From Craterostigma plantagineum (lineage: Eukaryota > Streptophyta > Magnoliopsida > Lamiales > Linderniaceae), in assembly GCA_027422505.1 (NCBI GenBank), contig JAPQWV010000636.1, positions 248,001 through 312,000 on the forward strand: DNA of 64,000 nucleotides. The letters run 5' to 3'. Below are positions 35,712 to 48,210 of this stretch, piece after piece. Numbering within the stretch: the stretch's first letter is position 1; every line of letters starts with the position of its first letter. Under the pieces are notes generated by a model that saw only the letters and a list, made by a program, of their open reading frames with translations, ran no database searches and was not told the origin of the DNA. The translations under genes were made by a program, and so were the position numbers.

Positions 35712-36078
35712 GCTCTGATACCAATTGTTAGGTCCTTTTTATCCAACACGGATCAAATCACGTAGTGAATTCAAGAAAATGAAGAACGGATTAAGAATTA
35801 CCTTTCGGATTTTATCGTCGAAGCCTCGTGGTAACTCTTCCTTGTAAAGCAAGTTTCATTCTCTCCAAGTTACCACAATTTCGAAAAAGTGAATTCAATA
35901 CTAATGAAGTGATCACTCTAAAGCAAGCTTTAGAGTCACTATATATACCAAACATTGTTGGTATATTTACACAAGTAGCCCTATGATATGACTAATTACA
36001 ATTAAGCGCAAGGCTACTTAATATCTAAGCTAGACTAAGATAACTACATTAATTGAATACAATTAAATAGTTCCAACA
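35712..36078 (-). repeat. F: minus-strand copia LTR (353 bp) with primer site
   Basis: The LTR 35726-36078 starts TGTTGGAACTATT and ends GGACCTAACA in sense, followed by ATTGGTATCAGAGC (primer site 35712-35723). A TATATATA box lies mid-LTR. It interrupts the RNase H frame of E at 36079. The matching internal region should lie to the left, but the D tail in the opposite orientation is found, so only this end of F survives. Confidence 0.78.
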
Positions 36079-37360
36079 GTTTTGACCTGGACTGAAAAGT
36101 TGGATTCCTTGTGAGATACAAGGCACTCTGACTGTCACAGAACAGAGTAATATTCTCCTATTCGTGCCCGAGTTCCTCCATGATCATTTTCAACCATATA
36201 GCCTTTACTTTCCCGCGTAGCTGCAACATATTCTGCTTCAGTTGTTGACGTCGCAAAAACGGGCTGAACTTTCGATACCCAGCTTATGGCTCCGCTAGTA
36301 AGAGTGAACACATATCCCGTGGTAGATTTGCTCTTGTCAAGATCACTTGCATAATCAGAGTCAACATACCCTCTGCAGTAAAGTCTGCTCCCCCGTAACA
36401 TAATGCAACATCTGAGGTTCCTCTTAGGATCCTCTGCACCGCGCTCCAATGTTTTTTGCTCAGATTCGCCACGTATCGACTTACTACTCCCACTGTATGT
36501 GCAATGTCTGGTCGTGTACAAATCATCGCGAACATAAGACTTCCCACCGCTTGCATACGGTACTCGAGACATCTCCATCCTCCCATCTTCACTGCTAAGA
36601 CTCATACTTGAGGATAATTTGAAATTAACAAGAAGTGGGTAGAAATTGGCTTACAGTCTTGAATATTGATGCATCGCATGACCTTCCTCAGATATTCTTC
36701 TAAGAAAGCCAAATCTTCATGTTTATGTCCCTAGAATTTTGTTTGTCGGTCCCAAGTCCTTCATTTCAAATTCCCTAGCCAATTGTGCCTTGAGTTCTTC
36801 AACACGACCTTTGTTGGGGCCTGCTACCAACATGTCGTCAACATACCACAGTAATATGATAAATCACTTTCACCAAACCTCTTGAAATATGCACAAGGCT
36901 CTGCATTCAATCTGTTGTATCCAAGGCTCATGATGAATGAATCAAATCTCTTATACCAACACATCGGCACCTGTTTGAGACCGTATAGAGATTTGTTTAA
37001 CCTTCAAACCAAGTTCCGCCTCTCTTTGTCTTCAAAACCTTCCGGCTGGAGCATATAAATCTCTTCTTCAAGATCTCCATGAAGAAAGCTGTCTTTACAT
37101 CTAGTTGCTCTAGAGGTAGGTCGAATGTAGCACACATTGCCAGGAGTACCCAAACAGTCGTCTGTCGAACCAGGAATATATCATTGAAGTCGGTGCCTTC
37201 TTTATGAGAATAGCCTTTAACCACCAGTCGTGCACGAAACCACTCTACTTGATCATCGCTGTTCCGCTTGATCTTAAAGACCCATTTGTTGTCGATTACC
37301 TTTCTGTCGTTCGGTAGTGGCACCAGCTCCCAAGTCTTAGTTTTCTGTAGAGCTTCCACT
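36079..37360 (-). pseudogene. E RT and RNase H, broken
   Basis: RT starts near MEALQKTKTWELVPLP with NKWVFKIK, RARLVVKGYSHKEGTDF and LEQLDVKTAF (37359-36997). The YVDD box reads on the minus strand near 36830-36846. RNase H shows YVDSDYASDLDKSKSTTGYVF and STTEAEYVAA (20 residues at most quoted separately), then GEYYSVL and a stop; the codons for DSQSA continue in another frame. Several frame changes and a stop at the end of the first RT block. The frame is cut at 36079 by the F LTR within the last RNase H motif. Confidence 0.8.
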
Positions 37361-37647
37361 GATCTGCATCTGAACTATTCAGTGCTTCTTGAAGACTTGA
37401 TGGCTCTCTATCATCAGTTAGAAGACTGTATGCAACGTTGCTGTCTATATCGTAATCTTCATGCCAGGATGGTGCGGCACTTTGCGCGTGCGGCTCTGAA
37501 GATTTGCTTGGCCCTTCCTCGTGCTCTTGCTTCAGAAGAATCGTGTTCCACGGACTTTCCTTTCACCTGAATCGTCTAGTTTCTGGGCTTTTCTTTGTAG
37601 TGCTATCATTTCCTCTGATTAGTTTATCTTCTAAGAAGATAACCTCC

Positions 37648-38930
37648 CTACTGATGAAAACTTTGTGGGCAGTGGGATCCCACAGGCAATACCCCTTTAC
37701 ACCCATACCCCAAGAACAAACACTTACTGGACTTCGGATCCAGCTTCGCAGTTTCTTGGGCGTTGTACATCACGTACATAGGACTTCCAAATACATCGAT
37801 TTTGGAACAATCAGCTGGCTTCCCGGTCCACATCTCCATCGGCGTCTTCTGATCAATTGCCGTTGAAGGCGATCGATTGATCACGTAGCAGATGGTGTTG
37901 ACTTCTTCTGCCCAGTATGATTTATCCAGACCCGCAGCTCCCACCATGGCTCTTGTCCTTTCCAACAGAGTCCTGTTCATCCGCTCCGCCACTCCATTTT
38001 GTTGTGGAGTATACGCCGTAGTGAAGTGCCTTTTGATGCCTTCCCTTTTGCAAAAGCTATCAAATTCCCCATCAGTATATTCTCCTCCATTATCTGTCCT
38101 CAAACACTTGATCTTTTCCTGTATCAAGTTCGACCCGAACCTTGAAATTCTTGAAGGTTGCAAATACATCCCCTTGCTCTTGATGATATACACCCAACAT
38201 CTCCTGGAGTAATCGTCGATGAAGGACACGAAGTACTTCCCTCCTCCTCGGGATGAAACCAGAGATTGCCATACAACCAATTCTAGAATATCGTGGCTTC
38301 TAAATTTGATGTGTTGAATTGTAGCCGATGCTGCTTGTTTTGTTACGCAATGCTCACAAAACGGTAGTGACACCTTCCTGAGACCCGGAAGTAGATTTTG
38401 GCCCGCAAGAATTTTCATTCCTTGTTCCGGCATATGTCGGAGCTTCTGATGCCATAGCATAGTAGATCTTTCATTTGAACCTCCTGAAGCCACAGATGCT
38501 TCCCCTTCTTGTACCGTCTCTCCCAACAGCATATACAACTTTGCAGCAATTTTTTCACCTTTCATGAGTACAAGTGCTCCCCGGAATATTTCATTATTCC
38601 TCCTCGAACTTTGATTTCACAGCCAAGATCATTCCCACAAACAATAAATTCTTCTTCAGACCTTCCACGTGCCGCACTCCTTGAATAGTGCAAACTGTAC
38701 CTTCGTGCAACTTCAACCTCACGGTTCCAACGCCTACGATCTTTAAGGCATTATCTTCGCAACTGTACACATATCCTCCTAAGATAGGTTCGTTGTGGTT
38801 GAACCAGTCTTTTCGAGAGGTCATATGGTAAGTTGCACCCGAGTCAAGAAGCCATATCTCATCATACGCCTTCCTGCTCTCCGTTGAGATAGCTATTTGC
38901 TACACAATACGTCTCCACCTGATGCGTTTG
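37648..38930 (-). pseudogene. E protease C-terminus and integrase, broken
   Basis: 38824-38594 holds the region after the protease active site (VRLKLHEGTVCTIQGVRHV). The integrase 38565-37648 has WHQKLRHMPEQGM, CEHCVTK for the zinc finger, CLRTDNGGEYT and NGVAERMNRTLLERT with the second and third acidic residues. At the first catalytic position relatives read HSDVW; here LELVVWQ suggests that three residues including the Asp have been deleted. This integrase would be inactive even if expressed. Confidence 0.8.
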
Positions 38931-39049
38931 CCAGATTTCCTTTAATTGGAATTCTTCAGGCTCCAACAATTCTTCTTCAAGTGACCCTTCTTTCCGTAGT
39001 AGTAGCATTTCATATCCTTCTTCTTACTTTTTGATTTCCCCTCCCTTGA

Positions 39050-39673
39050 ATGTGAGTCCCACTTGAGCCACGTTCCGTTGATCCCCCTCTCATCACCATC
39101 AAAGCTTCAACCTGTTAAGAGCCTGCTTGCTGGTCCTCCTTGTTCTTTCGCCGATTTTTTTCTTCGAGAATAGCAGCTGCGATGTTATTGAATACTAGAT
39201 CTTTTGCGTTGTTTGTCAAGTTGATAATGAGTTGATCATACGAATAAGGCAGACTTAAGTAGAATTCGGCACGTTCTTTATCCTCTGTTTTATACCCCAA
39301 CGATGTTAGCTGGGAAAATAGAGTATTCAAGACGTTGAGATGCTCCATCACCGAAGTAGATTCAGACATTCTCAAGGTGAACAATTTTCTCTTCAAGAAA
39401 ATTTTGTAACGACGTCGGCTCGAACAGATTGGTTAGATGGTCCCATATCTCCTTTACCGTTTTCTTTTCTTCGACGCTGGACAATATCTCATGCTAGTGC
39501 CAGATGGAGATTATCGACAGTCCCATCCATCTCGTTCCATTTCTTTTCATCTGTCACTGTGGCTGGTTTCATCGATAGCCCCCAGACAATCGTCCTTTCG
39601 CAAGATCGCCTTTATCTTTAATTCTTGAGAAGTTTCTCCCATTGAATTTCTCGATATCGTATTTCGCCGCCAT
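39050..39673 (-). pseudogene. E gag, broken
   Basis: The start MAAKYDIEKFNG is at 39673 (minus). A later in-frame block 39396-39115 has LFTLRMSESTSVMEHLNVLN and IINLTNNAKDLVFNNIAAAI, a typical Tnt1-like gag core. In between are stops and shifts near 39400-39640. Zinc-knuckle codons lie near 38990-39030 on the same strand but are not in one frame. Confidence 0.75.
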
Positions 39674-39855
39674 AATTTTCGCTCAGTCGTGAGCAATATC
39701 TCCGACGGGGTTGCAGCAGATAATTATTGAACTCGTCCCGGCTTTTTCGTCACCATAACAAGGGCAATATGATATCTATCATTTTTTATGTGGAGGGTCC
39801 ACGTTAGTGGGAACCACACAGCATACGATAAATAGATATATAAAACCCAAGCTTG

Positions 39856-40060
39856 GCTCTGATACCAATTATTGGCGTGGCAGCGGACCCGGTCGAGTAA
39901 TACATTGGCTAATATTTGAGCAATTAAAGATAAAATGTGGACACCAAGATTTAAGGTGGAAAACCCCCCAAACAAATCGGGGTAAAAACCACAAGCAAGG
40001 AAGAAGAAACCCCCCAATATCTAATGCCTATTTATAGGCAATAGAAATTGTAAGCTCACG
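39856..40060 (-). repeat. E primer site and 5' LTR remnant
   Basis: GCTCTGATACCA (39856-39867) is the initiator-Met primer site in sense TGGTATCAGAGC. The LTR is read to its right; the usual TG/CA edge is degraded (TTATTGG). The upper limit is uncertain because another LTR-like sequence follows. Confidence 0.65.
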
Positions 40061-40109
40061 TAATTACTTTCCTCATGTGAATAGGATGACAAATCAATAC
40101 CCATGTGAT

Positions 40110-40590
40110 TATTTTTTGTGGAATCGTCAAAGCCGCAAGTTCTGACATATAGTAATAGTTGTCAGCAAATGGTTTTCCATAAAAACCACTTGCTCACCTA
40201 CTGCAAGGAATGGGACACCGCCCAAGACCACCGCCCAAGGATGAGCTTTAACATATATAATATATATAATAATAATATATATATAGTTATTAGCGGGAAA
40301 GCTTGCCTATATAAAGGCAGCGAGAGGAAGCTTAACGAAAACACACCGTAGCGAGCAAAGCAGTAGAGAAAGTGAGAAAGAGATGTACAAGTGAGGATAA
40401 AAAAAAATTGAGCATTTGTCTGGTATTTTCTCCCACTATAAAGTGAGATAATTAGTGTTTTCGCCTTTATAGATTGATAGGTTGTAAACCTCGTAATAAA
40501 ATTTCTACCTCACCGTGGTTTTTCACCCCAATCAAAAAGGGTTTTTCCACGTAATTTTTCGTGTTCCATTTATCCTCACAGTCATTTCCA
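40110..40590 (+). repeat. Candidate plus-strand copia LTR remnant
   Basis: A TATATAAAGG box (40308-40317) is followed by a leader-like stretch and by AATAAAATTTCTACC, CACCGTGGTTTTTCACCCC and GGGTTTTTCCACGTAA. The last two words are typical of the U5 part of Tnt1-type copia LTRs read on the plus strand. No primer site follows and no partner LTR was found; it may be a solo LTR or a fragment. Confidence 0.45.
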
Positions 40591-40599
40591 ATATAGTTA

Positions 40600-41411
40600 T
40601 TTCGAAACAGTACTGCTTAAATTTTCGAAATCGACACCTATCAAATGCTTTTTCTAGTCAAATGTCTACTCAATCCTTTATTGCGGAAAACTCTTTCGAT
40701 GATGCAAATGAGGACACTAGTGCCCCATTTGTAAATGAATTTTGTCTTCCCTACTCAATTGGGTATAACTCATCAAATGACACATAGCACAATAAATTTT
40801 AAAATGCACTTAATTAGGGTGGTTGGTTTTTTAACATACGTGTGGTAGTGTTTAGGAAATGACATTTGTCAAATTTCAAATAGAGCTTGGTTAATTATAC
40901 CCAATTGGGTAGGCAACTCAAAACCTTATAGTTGGCGATGGATGTGGGGAGAATTGTGTATGTTCGCTAAAGATGAAAGTTTTTCACTTGAATAGACACA
41001 AAATAATGAAACCTTGCTTCTCATGACTCTTCATTTCGAAGAGTTACAACCTTCACAATATCATGATAATATTTAGATAAAGATTCTATTATTTTTAGAG
41101 AAGTTTACAATCAGATAGCCAATATTAAAAATTATTAAATCAACCCATTGCCATTATCTTTTATATGTAGGTACTCGCTTGGCTGAAGGTACATCATATA
41201 ACAAATTTAGTTACCATATAGAAACGTAGTGTGGTACACATATAAAGAAAAAAGGGTACGCCATCCTTATAGAGATATCACATAACATATTTAAGAATTG
41301 TCTACCACATAAACACGTAGTATGGTACGTAATAAACAAAATAAAAAAATACGTAAACGATGGTAAAATAGTATTCTCAACCAATCGAGTACATAAAAAC
41401 TTTAGTCTACT

Positions 41412-41415
<4 letters not shown>
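40600..41415. other. AT-rich DNA, no gene recognised
   Basis: No coding similarity or repeat structure was recognised. Words such as CATATAACAAATTTAG recur loosely near 41190 and 41280. Confidence 0.5.

Positions 41416-41462
<47 letters not shown>
41416..41462. repeat. TA microsatellite
   Basis: About 23 TA units run directly into the fold-back element; shorter TA runs (41845-41860) lie on its other side. Confidence 0.97.
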
Positions 41463-41465
<3 letters not shown>

Positions 41466-41844
41466 GTTTGCTATGGTGCCCACCTACCGTGAGCAACCAC
41501 CGTGAGCACCATAAGCAAATCTCTCAATTTTTTGCTTTATTTTGATTCCAACACCACCAACACCTCCGTAGATCCTCTCATATCCATTCCTAACATAAAT
41601 CGCCATCAACAACACGTTAATTTTTAAGAAAATTCATTATTTATTATTCACATGTGGACGACGTACTGATGTGATGATTTTCTTAAAAATTGACGTGTTG
41701 TTGATGGCGATTTATGTTAGCAATGGATATGAGAGGATCTACGGAGGTGTTGGCGGTGTTGGGAATCAAAATAAAGCAAAAAAGAGATTTGCTTATGGTG
41801 CTCACGGTGGTTGCTCACGGTAGGTGGGCACCATAGCAAACCTC
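41463..41844. mobile_element. 382-bp fold-back element inside a TA tract
   Basis: The two arms, about 165-170 bases each, are nearly perfect inverted copies: left starts GAGGTTTGCTATGGTGCCC, right ends GGGCACCATAGCAAACCTC. A core of roughly 40 unpaired bases separates them. Flanks are TA repeats, so the target duplication (TA or longer) cannot be sized. No ORF. The terminal sequence is not one I recognise as Stowaway or Tourist. Insertion into TA repeats resembles the behaviour of known TA-targeting MITEs. Confidence 0.85.
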
Positions 41845-42294
41845 TATATATATATATATTATATGTACATATATAATTTATCTTAAGGGGGACTGAACTG
41901 ATTATTTTTTATATTTTGGGATATTTACGTGCATATACACCTTATCTTTATTTTTTCCAACACCTTTGTGTGCTAATGGATGGATAGGGCAAGAGTTCGA
42001 CAATGGATTACATGCAAGAGGCTGTCAGCTATAATTTATCTTGTTAAGGAATCATCGAGCTCTAACAAATTGATTGTCACCGTGCCTGTTAGGCCTTGTC
42101 ATCGGCTTTGAGATCTTAACTGTAATCGGTAATAACTGCATCAACGATGATGGAGTCTTCCTTCTCTCTCAATTGCTTAGCGAATTGATTAAAAAAAGGA
42201 TTCAATGTGCTAAGTTGTACTTCTACAAGAGCAAATGAGCAGATGATTTAGATCGAGGTAGTAAATCTCCTATGAACGTTTAATTAAATATATG
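41845..42294. other. Intergenic DNA, no gene recognised
   Basis: After a short TA run, about 430 bases of mixed composition without ORF or repeat that I can name. Confidence 0.5.
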
Positions 42295-43379
42295 TGATGC
42301 CGTCGAAAAATGGATCCGCCGCGAAACTGGACTGACGAGGGGGTGAAGGTGGGGGTCATTTGCCCTCTTGCCTTGGTCAAGGGGGTATTTCCTTCTTAAG
42401 GTAGTGTAAACGAATATGATGCATAGATGAAGGTGATGAAAAAATGGTTTCTTGTGTTTGGAAGAAGGTGATGCAGTGCAAAAAATGGCAGAGTAACGGT
42501 ATATTTTTCTGGGAAAAACGAACCTGGACTGTGGGATTTATGGTGGTATTTATAGTGCTGTGAGAAACGCGTCCAACCTTCTGACGGTTACTGCCGCACC
42601 CGGGCCCTCGTAAGCAATTAGGGCCAATAAATTTGCAAAAATGTCGGATGCAATTATGTGTATTGCGTGCATTAAATTTTATGCTTAAGTGATTTGTGAA
42701 TTTTATGCATTAATTTGATGACATGTTATATCTAACTTGGAGATGGGCTTTCGAAAAAGGCCAAAAGAGGTTGGGTCATGTGTAAAGATTTGAACTATAA
42801 ATAGATCATGATTCTTAGTGGGCTAGGATTAAATATTAGGTCCAATTCAATTAGAGTCAAGCTTTGAAAAAAAAATCCCTTAAAACAAGGAAAACTCACG
42901 TCAACTTGTCTCCCCACCCATAGAAAAATATCTATTCAAAGCTTTAACCTCTCAAAAACCATTTACAAAGAAACCATCGAAGCTTGAGTGAAAAAGGGAA
43001 GAAGAAAACGAAGTAACTTCACGGAAGCTTGGATTAGGTATGAGTCTCCTCCATGAACCTTGTATTCTCACTTATATATTAAGGTGTTCTAAAGACGGCA
43101 CGAAAATACTCACTAACTACGGTTTGGGCAGCTTTAATCCTTGAAGCATACTTCTCTCGCCCTGATTAAGTGATTTTAATTCCATAATAACATGTGTTAG
43201 GGATTTTAGGCAAGAAAAATAAGATTAAGTATGCATGTAATTAAGCTCTGATTGTAGGGTTTTAGGGATTCATATCGACCTTCAATGTGTTCTTGAGAAA
43301 ATAGCTTTTAGATCTTTAAGCATTGAGTTTTGCCAATTAGAAGTTGTTTCTGGTGAGACGGGTTTCACGAAATTTAAGT

Positions 43380-44410
43380 TCCACGAACCCTAACATGCGA
43401 ACCCTAGGCAAACGCGAAGTTCACGAACTCGACTTATTGTCGCGCTTGGATTCTTGAGCTAGAGTTTTGCGGGTCCAACCGATTGCGAACTAGCATGCTT
43501 CACGAACCCGCGAACCATGGAAAGGATTCGTGAACTTAGAGAGGGAGATGCAATTCGCGAACGGACGAAGCAATTGGCGAATCCGCGAGGTTGGCGAACT
43601 CGGCCATTGCTCATTTCGCGAAACATGATTTGGCGGGCCTTCAATCTGCGAATCCAAGGGTGGCGAGCCCATCAAGGTTTGGCGAATCCGGTATTGCGAA
43701 CTCAAGCAGTTCGCGAATCGCGTGGTTGGCGAACTCGTTACACTTCAACCCATCAGACTTCGCGAACTGGAATTGACGAATAGGACAAGCCGCGAAATCA
43801 ACTTCACGAGTTGAGGGTTTCGCGAATCCACTTTGCGAACTCAGACATGGAATTTGGCGAATCATAGATCGCGAAACCGAAGCTTGGAAAACCCGACACT
43901 TCACGAACCGAAGAATTTGGCGAACTCAAGCCATTTCGCGAACTCAGTTTGCGAACCCTATACGTTGAACATTTCGGGAATGGTGTGAAGTTGGCGAATG
44001 AAGGGACAAGGTAGATGGATTCGCGAAATGACCTTAAAGGAATTTCACGAATTATTTCCAAGAATATAACTTCACGAATTATGCTAGTTGGCGAACTAGG
44101 TTTCACGAAGTGAGGGATTAAGGGAGTTCACGAAGTGAGTATAAAAGAGAGTTTGCTAAGTATATAGTTTGCGAATTGTGTGTGTCGCATTTCATGAATT
44201 TCAAAAAACGTTAGGGGAGTTCGCAAACCCTAGGATAGGAATTTTATTTCGCGAACTCATAGGGCTATGAAATTAAATAAGGGCTTAATGGAATTCGTAA
44301 ACTATAGGTTCACGAGTCATATGTATTTCACGAGCTATATAAGTTCGCGAATTCTAAGGGACTAATTTACGAATCCCAAACTTAGTATACTCCACGAGTT
44401 TGAACTTTCA
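43380..44410. repeat. Dispersed TTCGCGAA / GCGAAC words in the solo LTR
   Basis: Dozens of TTCGCGAA, GGCGAAC/T, CACGAA and TTCGTGAA words at irregular spacing fill 1 kb. The core TTCGCGAA is a CpG-rich palindrome. Confidence 0.8.
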
Positions 44411-45368
44411 CGAGCCACTAATTTCTTTCGAAATATAGTGCTAAGTAAAATAATTCAATACTTAGGAATTTCGAGTACTTAGCTAATTTAAATAAATTAA
44501 CTAGCATGCTGATATTAATGTTTTATGCCTAAGGTCGAGACATAGGAAATTCATCGGATCAGTAGCATTAGTCGACGGACGATAGGTAACTAGAAACCCA
44601 ACTACAACACATAACTTATTTGCGTGTGCCTGTTTTATGCGACTATGTGCCTCTGTGCTTACCTGTTTACGTGCTGTAATTGATATGTTTTCACGTGGTA
44701 AGCATAATTCGAATTAGTTGCATTTCATGCTCACGTGCATGCACGATCATATGCGGGCGGGTTATATGGGTTGTGTATGCGTATATGAGGTATCGCTTGA
44801 AAGCGATTGATACATTGCTGATATGGGCATGTGTTGTCGACTCGCAATTGAGTCAAGGGCTGTCTACTATGCCACCAGGGCGGCGTTTAGCGTCATCGTA
44901 ATATTATGTAAATATGTATATGAATATGGATATGATTGGGCGAGGCCCGTGGCGGTAGGGAGCGACCTGGAGGGTGCGACCTGAGGGTATAAGCGACACA
45001 TGGTGGAACCCTGGTGTAGGCAACCTCAGCGTGGGCTACCAGCGTGAGCGACCGCCGGACAGTCGGGGACGACCGGGTACATATGGCGACCTAGGGGAAC
45101 GATGTGCATCCTAGGGTTCGGCCATCCAGTGTGAACCGCTGTCGTATTGGTCCTTGATGGACGTGAGCTCATTGTGGTGCATAGGGAGATTAGCCGAGGG
45201 CCCTGAGTTATATTAGTACGAGAACCATATGCAGTGGCGCGGATCGCCTTTGCGGAGCATGATATAGACATGCATCGGCGCGGATCGCCTTTGCGAGTGT
45301 TACATATATCGGCGTGGATTACCGATGCGGGGGAGTGACACGTGCATTCATGCATGATTTCTGCTTAT

Positions 45369-45488
45369 TGAGCCATGGTGCATCATCCTTACGTTATGTG
45401 TTGTAGGAACCAGCAAACACGGTACGTGACCGCCTAGCTTCGCGCTGCTTTTGGGGGTGGACGTGTGGGTATGGATGACGACCTGTGA
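45369..45488 (+). other. Conserved LTR 3' block in the solo LTR (degraded hairpin, TGTTGTAGG, GACCTGTG)
   Basis: TGAGCC (45369-45374) no longer pairs well with GCATCA, then TATGTGTTGTAGG, then ATGGATGACGACCTGTG. Order and spacing match A, B and I. Confidence 0.6.
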
Positions 45489-45874
45489 GGCCGGGCGCAT
45501 AGGAACCTTTTGCTGTGCCGTCACGCATCACCTGTGTAACTAGATTATGCATGTAACTTAGGATTGACCGTTATTCTTTTGACGTGTACATAACAGTGTT
45601 CCCTCATATAAATGGAAAAGAAAAATTTTATACGCAATTTTCGGTATTCTTTCCAATTACAACGTGTTAGGCACGTAGGAATACGTTAGATTAGGCGGAC
45701 CGGGATCAGGGTCCTGACAGTTACCTCCCGCGTTCGGCATCTCTCAGCGGTTTCCTCCACGTTCTGGGAGTTACCCATGTGAAGGTGGCACGCGCCCACG
45801 ATTTCAGGCTGTTGGGCAATTCTCTTAGAGTATTTTCATGTTTCGGCTTCCCCTCGGGGTTCTGGCATTCCTTC

Positions 45875-46225
45875 TGTTGGTCCGAGATTTCACCAACAAT
45901 GCGACTTAGACGGATTAAACACGCCGAATGATCGAGATATAGGTTCGGGCGTGGGGGCTTGGTGGTGTTCTTGAGGAGCCTCTCTCTCACTAAATAAATG
46001 TTTATTTGATCTACCCACACAAGCACACCTAACTATGTATTAGGGTTTTCCTATTTATACCACAAGTTGGTATATAATAGGTGGGCTTCTTGTGAAGGCC
46101 CATTACATGAATAACTAAGAACTAACCTAACTAAGAGCTAGCCCAAAGTTTAATAAAGCTAACCAACAAAGATAATATAATGAAATTGAACACTACAAAA
46201 TATTTCCTAACAATCTCCCCCTTAG
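45875..46225 (-). repeat. J 3' LTR and polypurine tract
   Basis: LTR 45875-46212; the plus strand then reads ATCTCCCCCTTAG (46213-46225), the reverse of CTAAGGGGGAGAT. Confidence 0.93.
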
Positions 46226-47032
46226 TGTTCAATCTTCAATTCAGTGCGGGATATCTTTGTTGGGCGTATTGGAGGAATCTCGAGTCCTAACAAACTCCCC
46301 CTACAAGGGATATCTCCTCTTCTTGCGGAGGCATCGATGGCTCGGCTAGGACTCACTTGTTAAGATTCTCAAATCTTCTTCTTCTTGGCGCCGGATTTGT
46401 CGTCTTCGAATGGAAGTTGTCTGGTTCAGCCTCGAAGATGACTCGTCTTGCTCCAGAAGAAGGTAGGCGTGGGGCGTAAAAATGTGCCAAGGCTCCATTG
46501 AAATGTGACTTTCAAGAGCAGAGAGCCCGGTCTTCAGAGTGGTCAGCGCAGTGGTGGCGGAATGTGGTGGATGAGATGTGCCATGGCTCCTTCGAGTGTT
46601 CCATTATGAACATAATAACCTGACACATAAGAATGTGCGCGGAGGTAGTGGAAGCCTCCGGCGGGGCGTAGTTGGTGGAGGTGGTGGAGTAGGTGTTGTG
46701 AGAGGTGGCATAGGTGGTGTGAGTGGAGGTGGATGATGGTTGCTGCTGATGCTGTTGTACGATCTTCAACTCAGTTCTTCTCCTTTACTCCCCCTTGAGA
46801 TGATCTCCGTCTTTGGGATCGTCACGTCGTCTGTGGGACGAGTCTGCCTCTGGCGTTGATGGTGGTGATGGTGATGTAGTGTGGCGTTGAGTGAGGCAAT
46901 CAAGTGGGATTCTCAGGAGTAACAGCAATTGGTGTTCCTCCGGGTTCAGTTGTGAACACTGGAGAGACGGAGCAGCATGTGGTGGCGTAGGCGTAGGCGG
47001 GTGGAGTGGTGTCGGTGATGGGACCTTTTCCT

Positions 47033-47720
47033 TCATAGATCTTCGTTGAGCGCGGCATGGAATGTGTAAGTTCCTCGCTGATTGCTATGAGTCGGGGCTC
47101 CATCACGAACGGGGTAACTAACCAGACGGGGGTCACAGAGACGCTCCGTCGTCACAACATCGAAACATGTGTCCGATGTGCCGCCTGTTTGCACAGGACA
47201 AAGGAACCGGAGAGCCACAACGGCTTTCCGTTCGCACGGACGATGAGACAAGCTCGTATCCGTGGCCCATCGACAGTTGTGGTGAGGGTGGCTGTCTTGG
47301 GTCTTCCGCTCTCGGTCACAAGGACGTCATCAAGCGTTCGGGCAAGTTCATGAAGAACATGTGATGCGTAAAGAGTGTTTGTGTCCTAGAAAGTAGAAAA
47401 TTTCGGTGGGTGAGGACACTAGACTCTATGTGGGTGGAAGAGGTGCAGTGAGAGGCGGAGCACTGCATGTTCAACATCAACCGTCTCCAAGTGGGGCGGT
47501 GATGGCTAACGTGGTTCCGCTTGTGCGAATGAAACAACTATCTGCGAAAGGATAGCTGAGTGGTTGGGAGGGGTTAATTGCGCGGTTGGATCAGATGCCG
47601 CGACTTCTACTCGGGAAACGAACGAGTCGTCTCCTGTACCTATGGGCGAGGTCCGGGTTGTGGTGAGATATGACAGAGGAGTGCGATCATGTTGTCGTTG
47701 GTTCGCAACTCCTGCAAGCG
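47033..47720 (-). pseudogene. J relics of the copia extra ORF
   Basis: On the minus strand 47251-47033 encodes CPVQTGGTS and FDVVTTERL, matching SPVQTGGTS and TDVVTTERL in the K ORF (about 1735-1790). The reverse frame 47564-47700 reads AATSTRETNESSPVPMG, which matches the antisense frame of K near 1290-1330, so the DNA similarity extends upstream in the same sense orientation. The frame is broken throughout. It shows that J arose from a K-like parent or captured part of it. Confidence 0.65.
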
Positions 47721-48210
47721 ACTTACGTCATCCTCCCGAGATCGTTGATTTGATCTTTGCGTGGAGGAGGATGTCGCGCGACCTAGAGCTAGTCTAGAGA
47801 GGCTAGGGTAGGCTCGTTCCTGGGTTAGGATCAGGGGGTTTTCACTGATCCATGGGAACTATGGTGGCGTGGCGTGATCGCGTTGAAAGGCGATCACGAG
47901 TGATGTCGACGAGGGTGGCCCAAAACTGTTGATCAGACACTTCTGAGACTCGTCAGGTGGTGGTGGTAAGGGCGTAAAGAGGATCACGGTGGCTTAGGAC
48001 GTCTCCATGTAGCGCACCATGGTGGAATGGATGGCAGTGGGTGGACGGTGGAGTCTGGTACATGAGATCCACATCGCCTAAGCATCGAGATTGGATGGCG
48101 CGCCCACTGATGGTTGGTTGAACTTTTGTCAACCCTTCTTTGTAAGTTCGGGTTCTGCACGGATTTGTACAGAAGTCATGATGATTGCTCGCTTCTCTGA
48201 CATCCCTTCA

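Larger units (their letters stand above)
36079..40060 (-). mobile_element. Element E: Ty1/copia element (Tork/Tnt1-like), decayed, 3' end lost
   Basis: In minus sense: part of a 5' LTR (about 40060-39870, containing the word GTGGTTTTTACCCCG and an upstream CTATAAATAGG box), primer site 39867-39856, gag from 39673, protease, integrase, RT, RNase H to 36079. The rest of RNase H, the polypurine tract and the 3' LTR were removed at the F insertion. Similarity to Tnt1-type gag and integrase suggests the Tork lineage. Confidence 0.82.
42592..45719 (+). mobile_element. Solo LTR (3128 bp) related to element A
   Basis: Starts TGCCGCACCCGGGCCC and ends AGGGTCCTGACA, with a 5-bp duplication GTTAC at 42587-42591 and 45720-45724. 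Shared words with the A LTR include GTCGACTCG (44837), GTGTTGTAGG (45399), ATGGATGACGACCTGTG (45471-45487) and GGCCGGGCGCATAGG (45490), all in the same orientation and order. The internal region was lost by LTR-LTR recombination. It contains a dense array of TTCGCGAA-type words (43380-44350), different from the TCGATCGA words of A. Confidence 0.92.

Noticed and set aside
35726..36078. F LTR as the 3' LTR of plus-strand element D
   Set aside because: The primer site on its left (35712-35723) fixes its orientation as minus, opposite to D.
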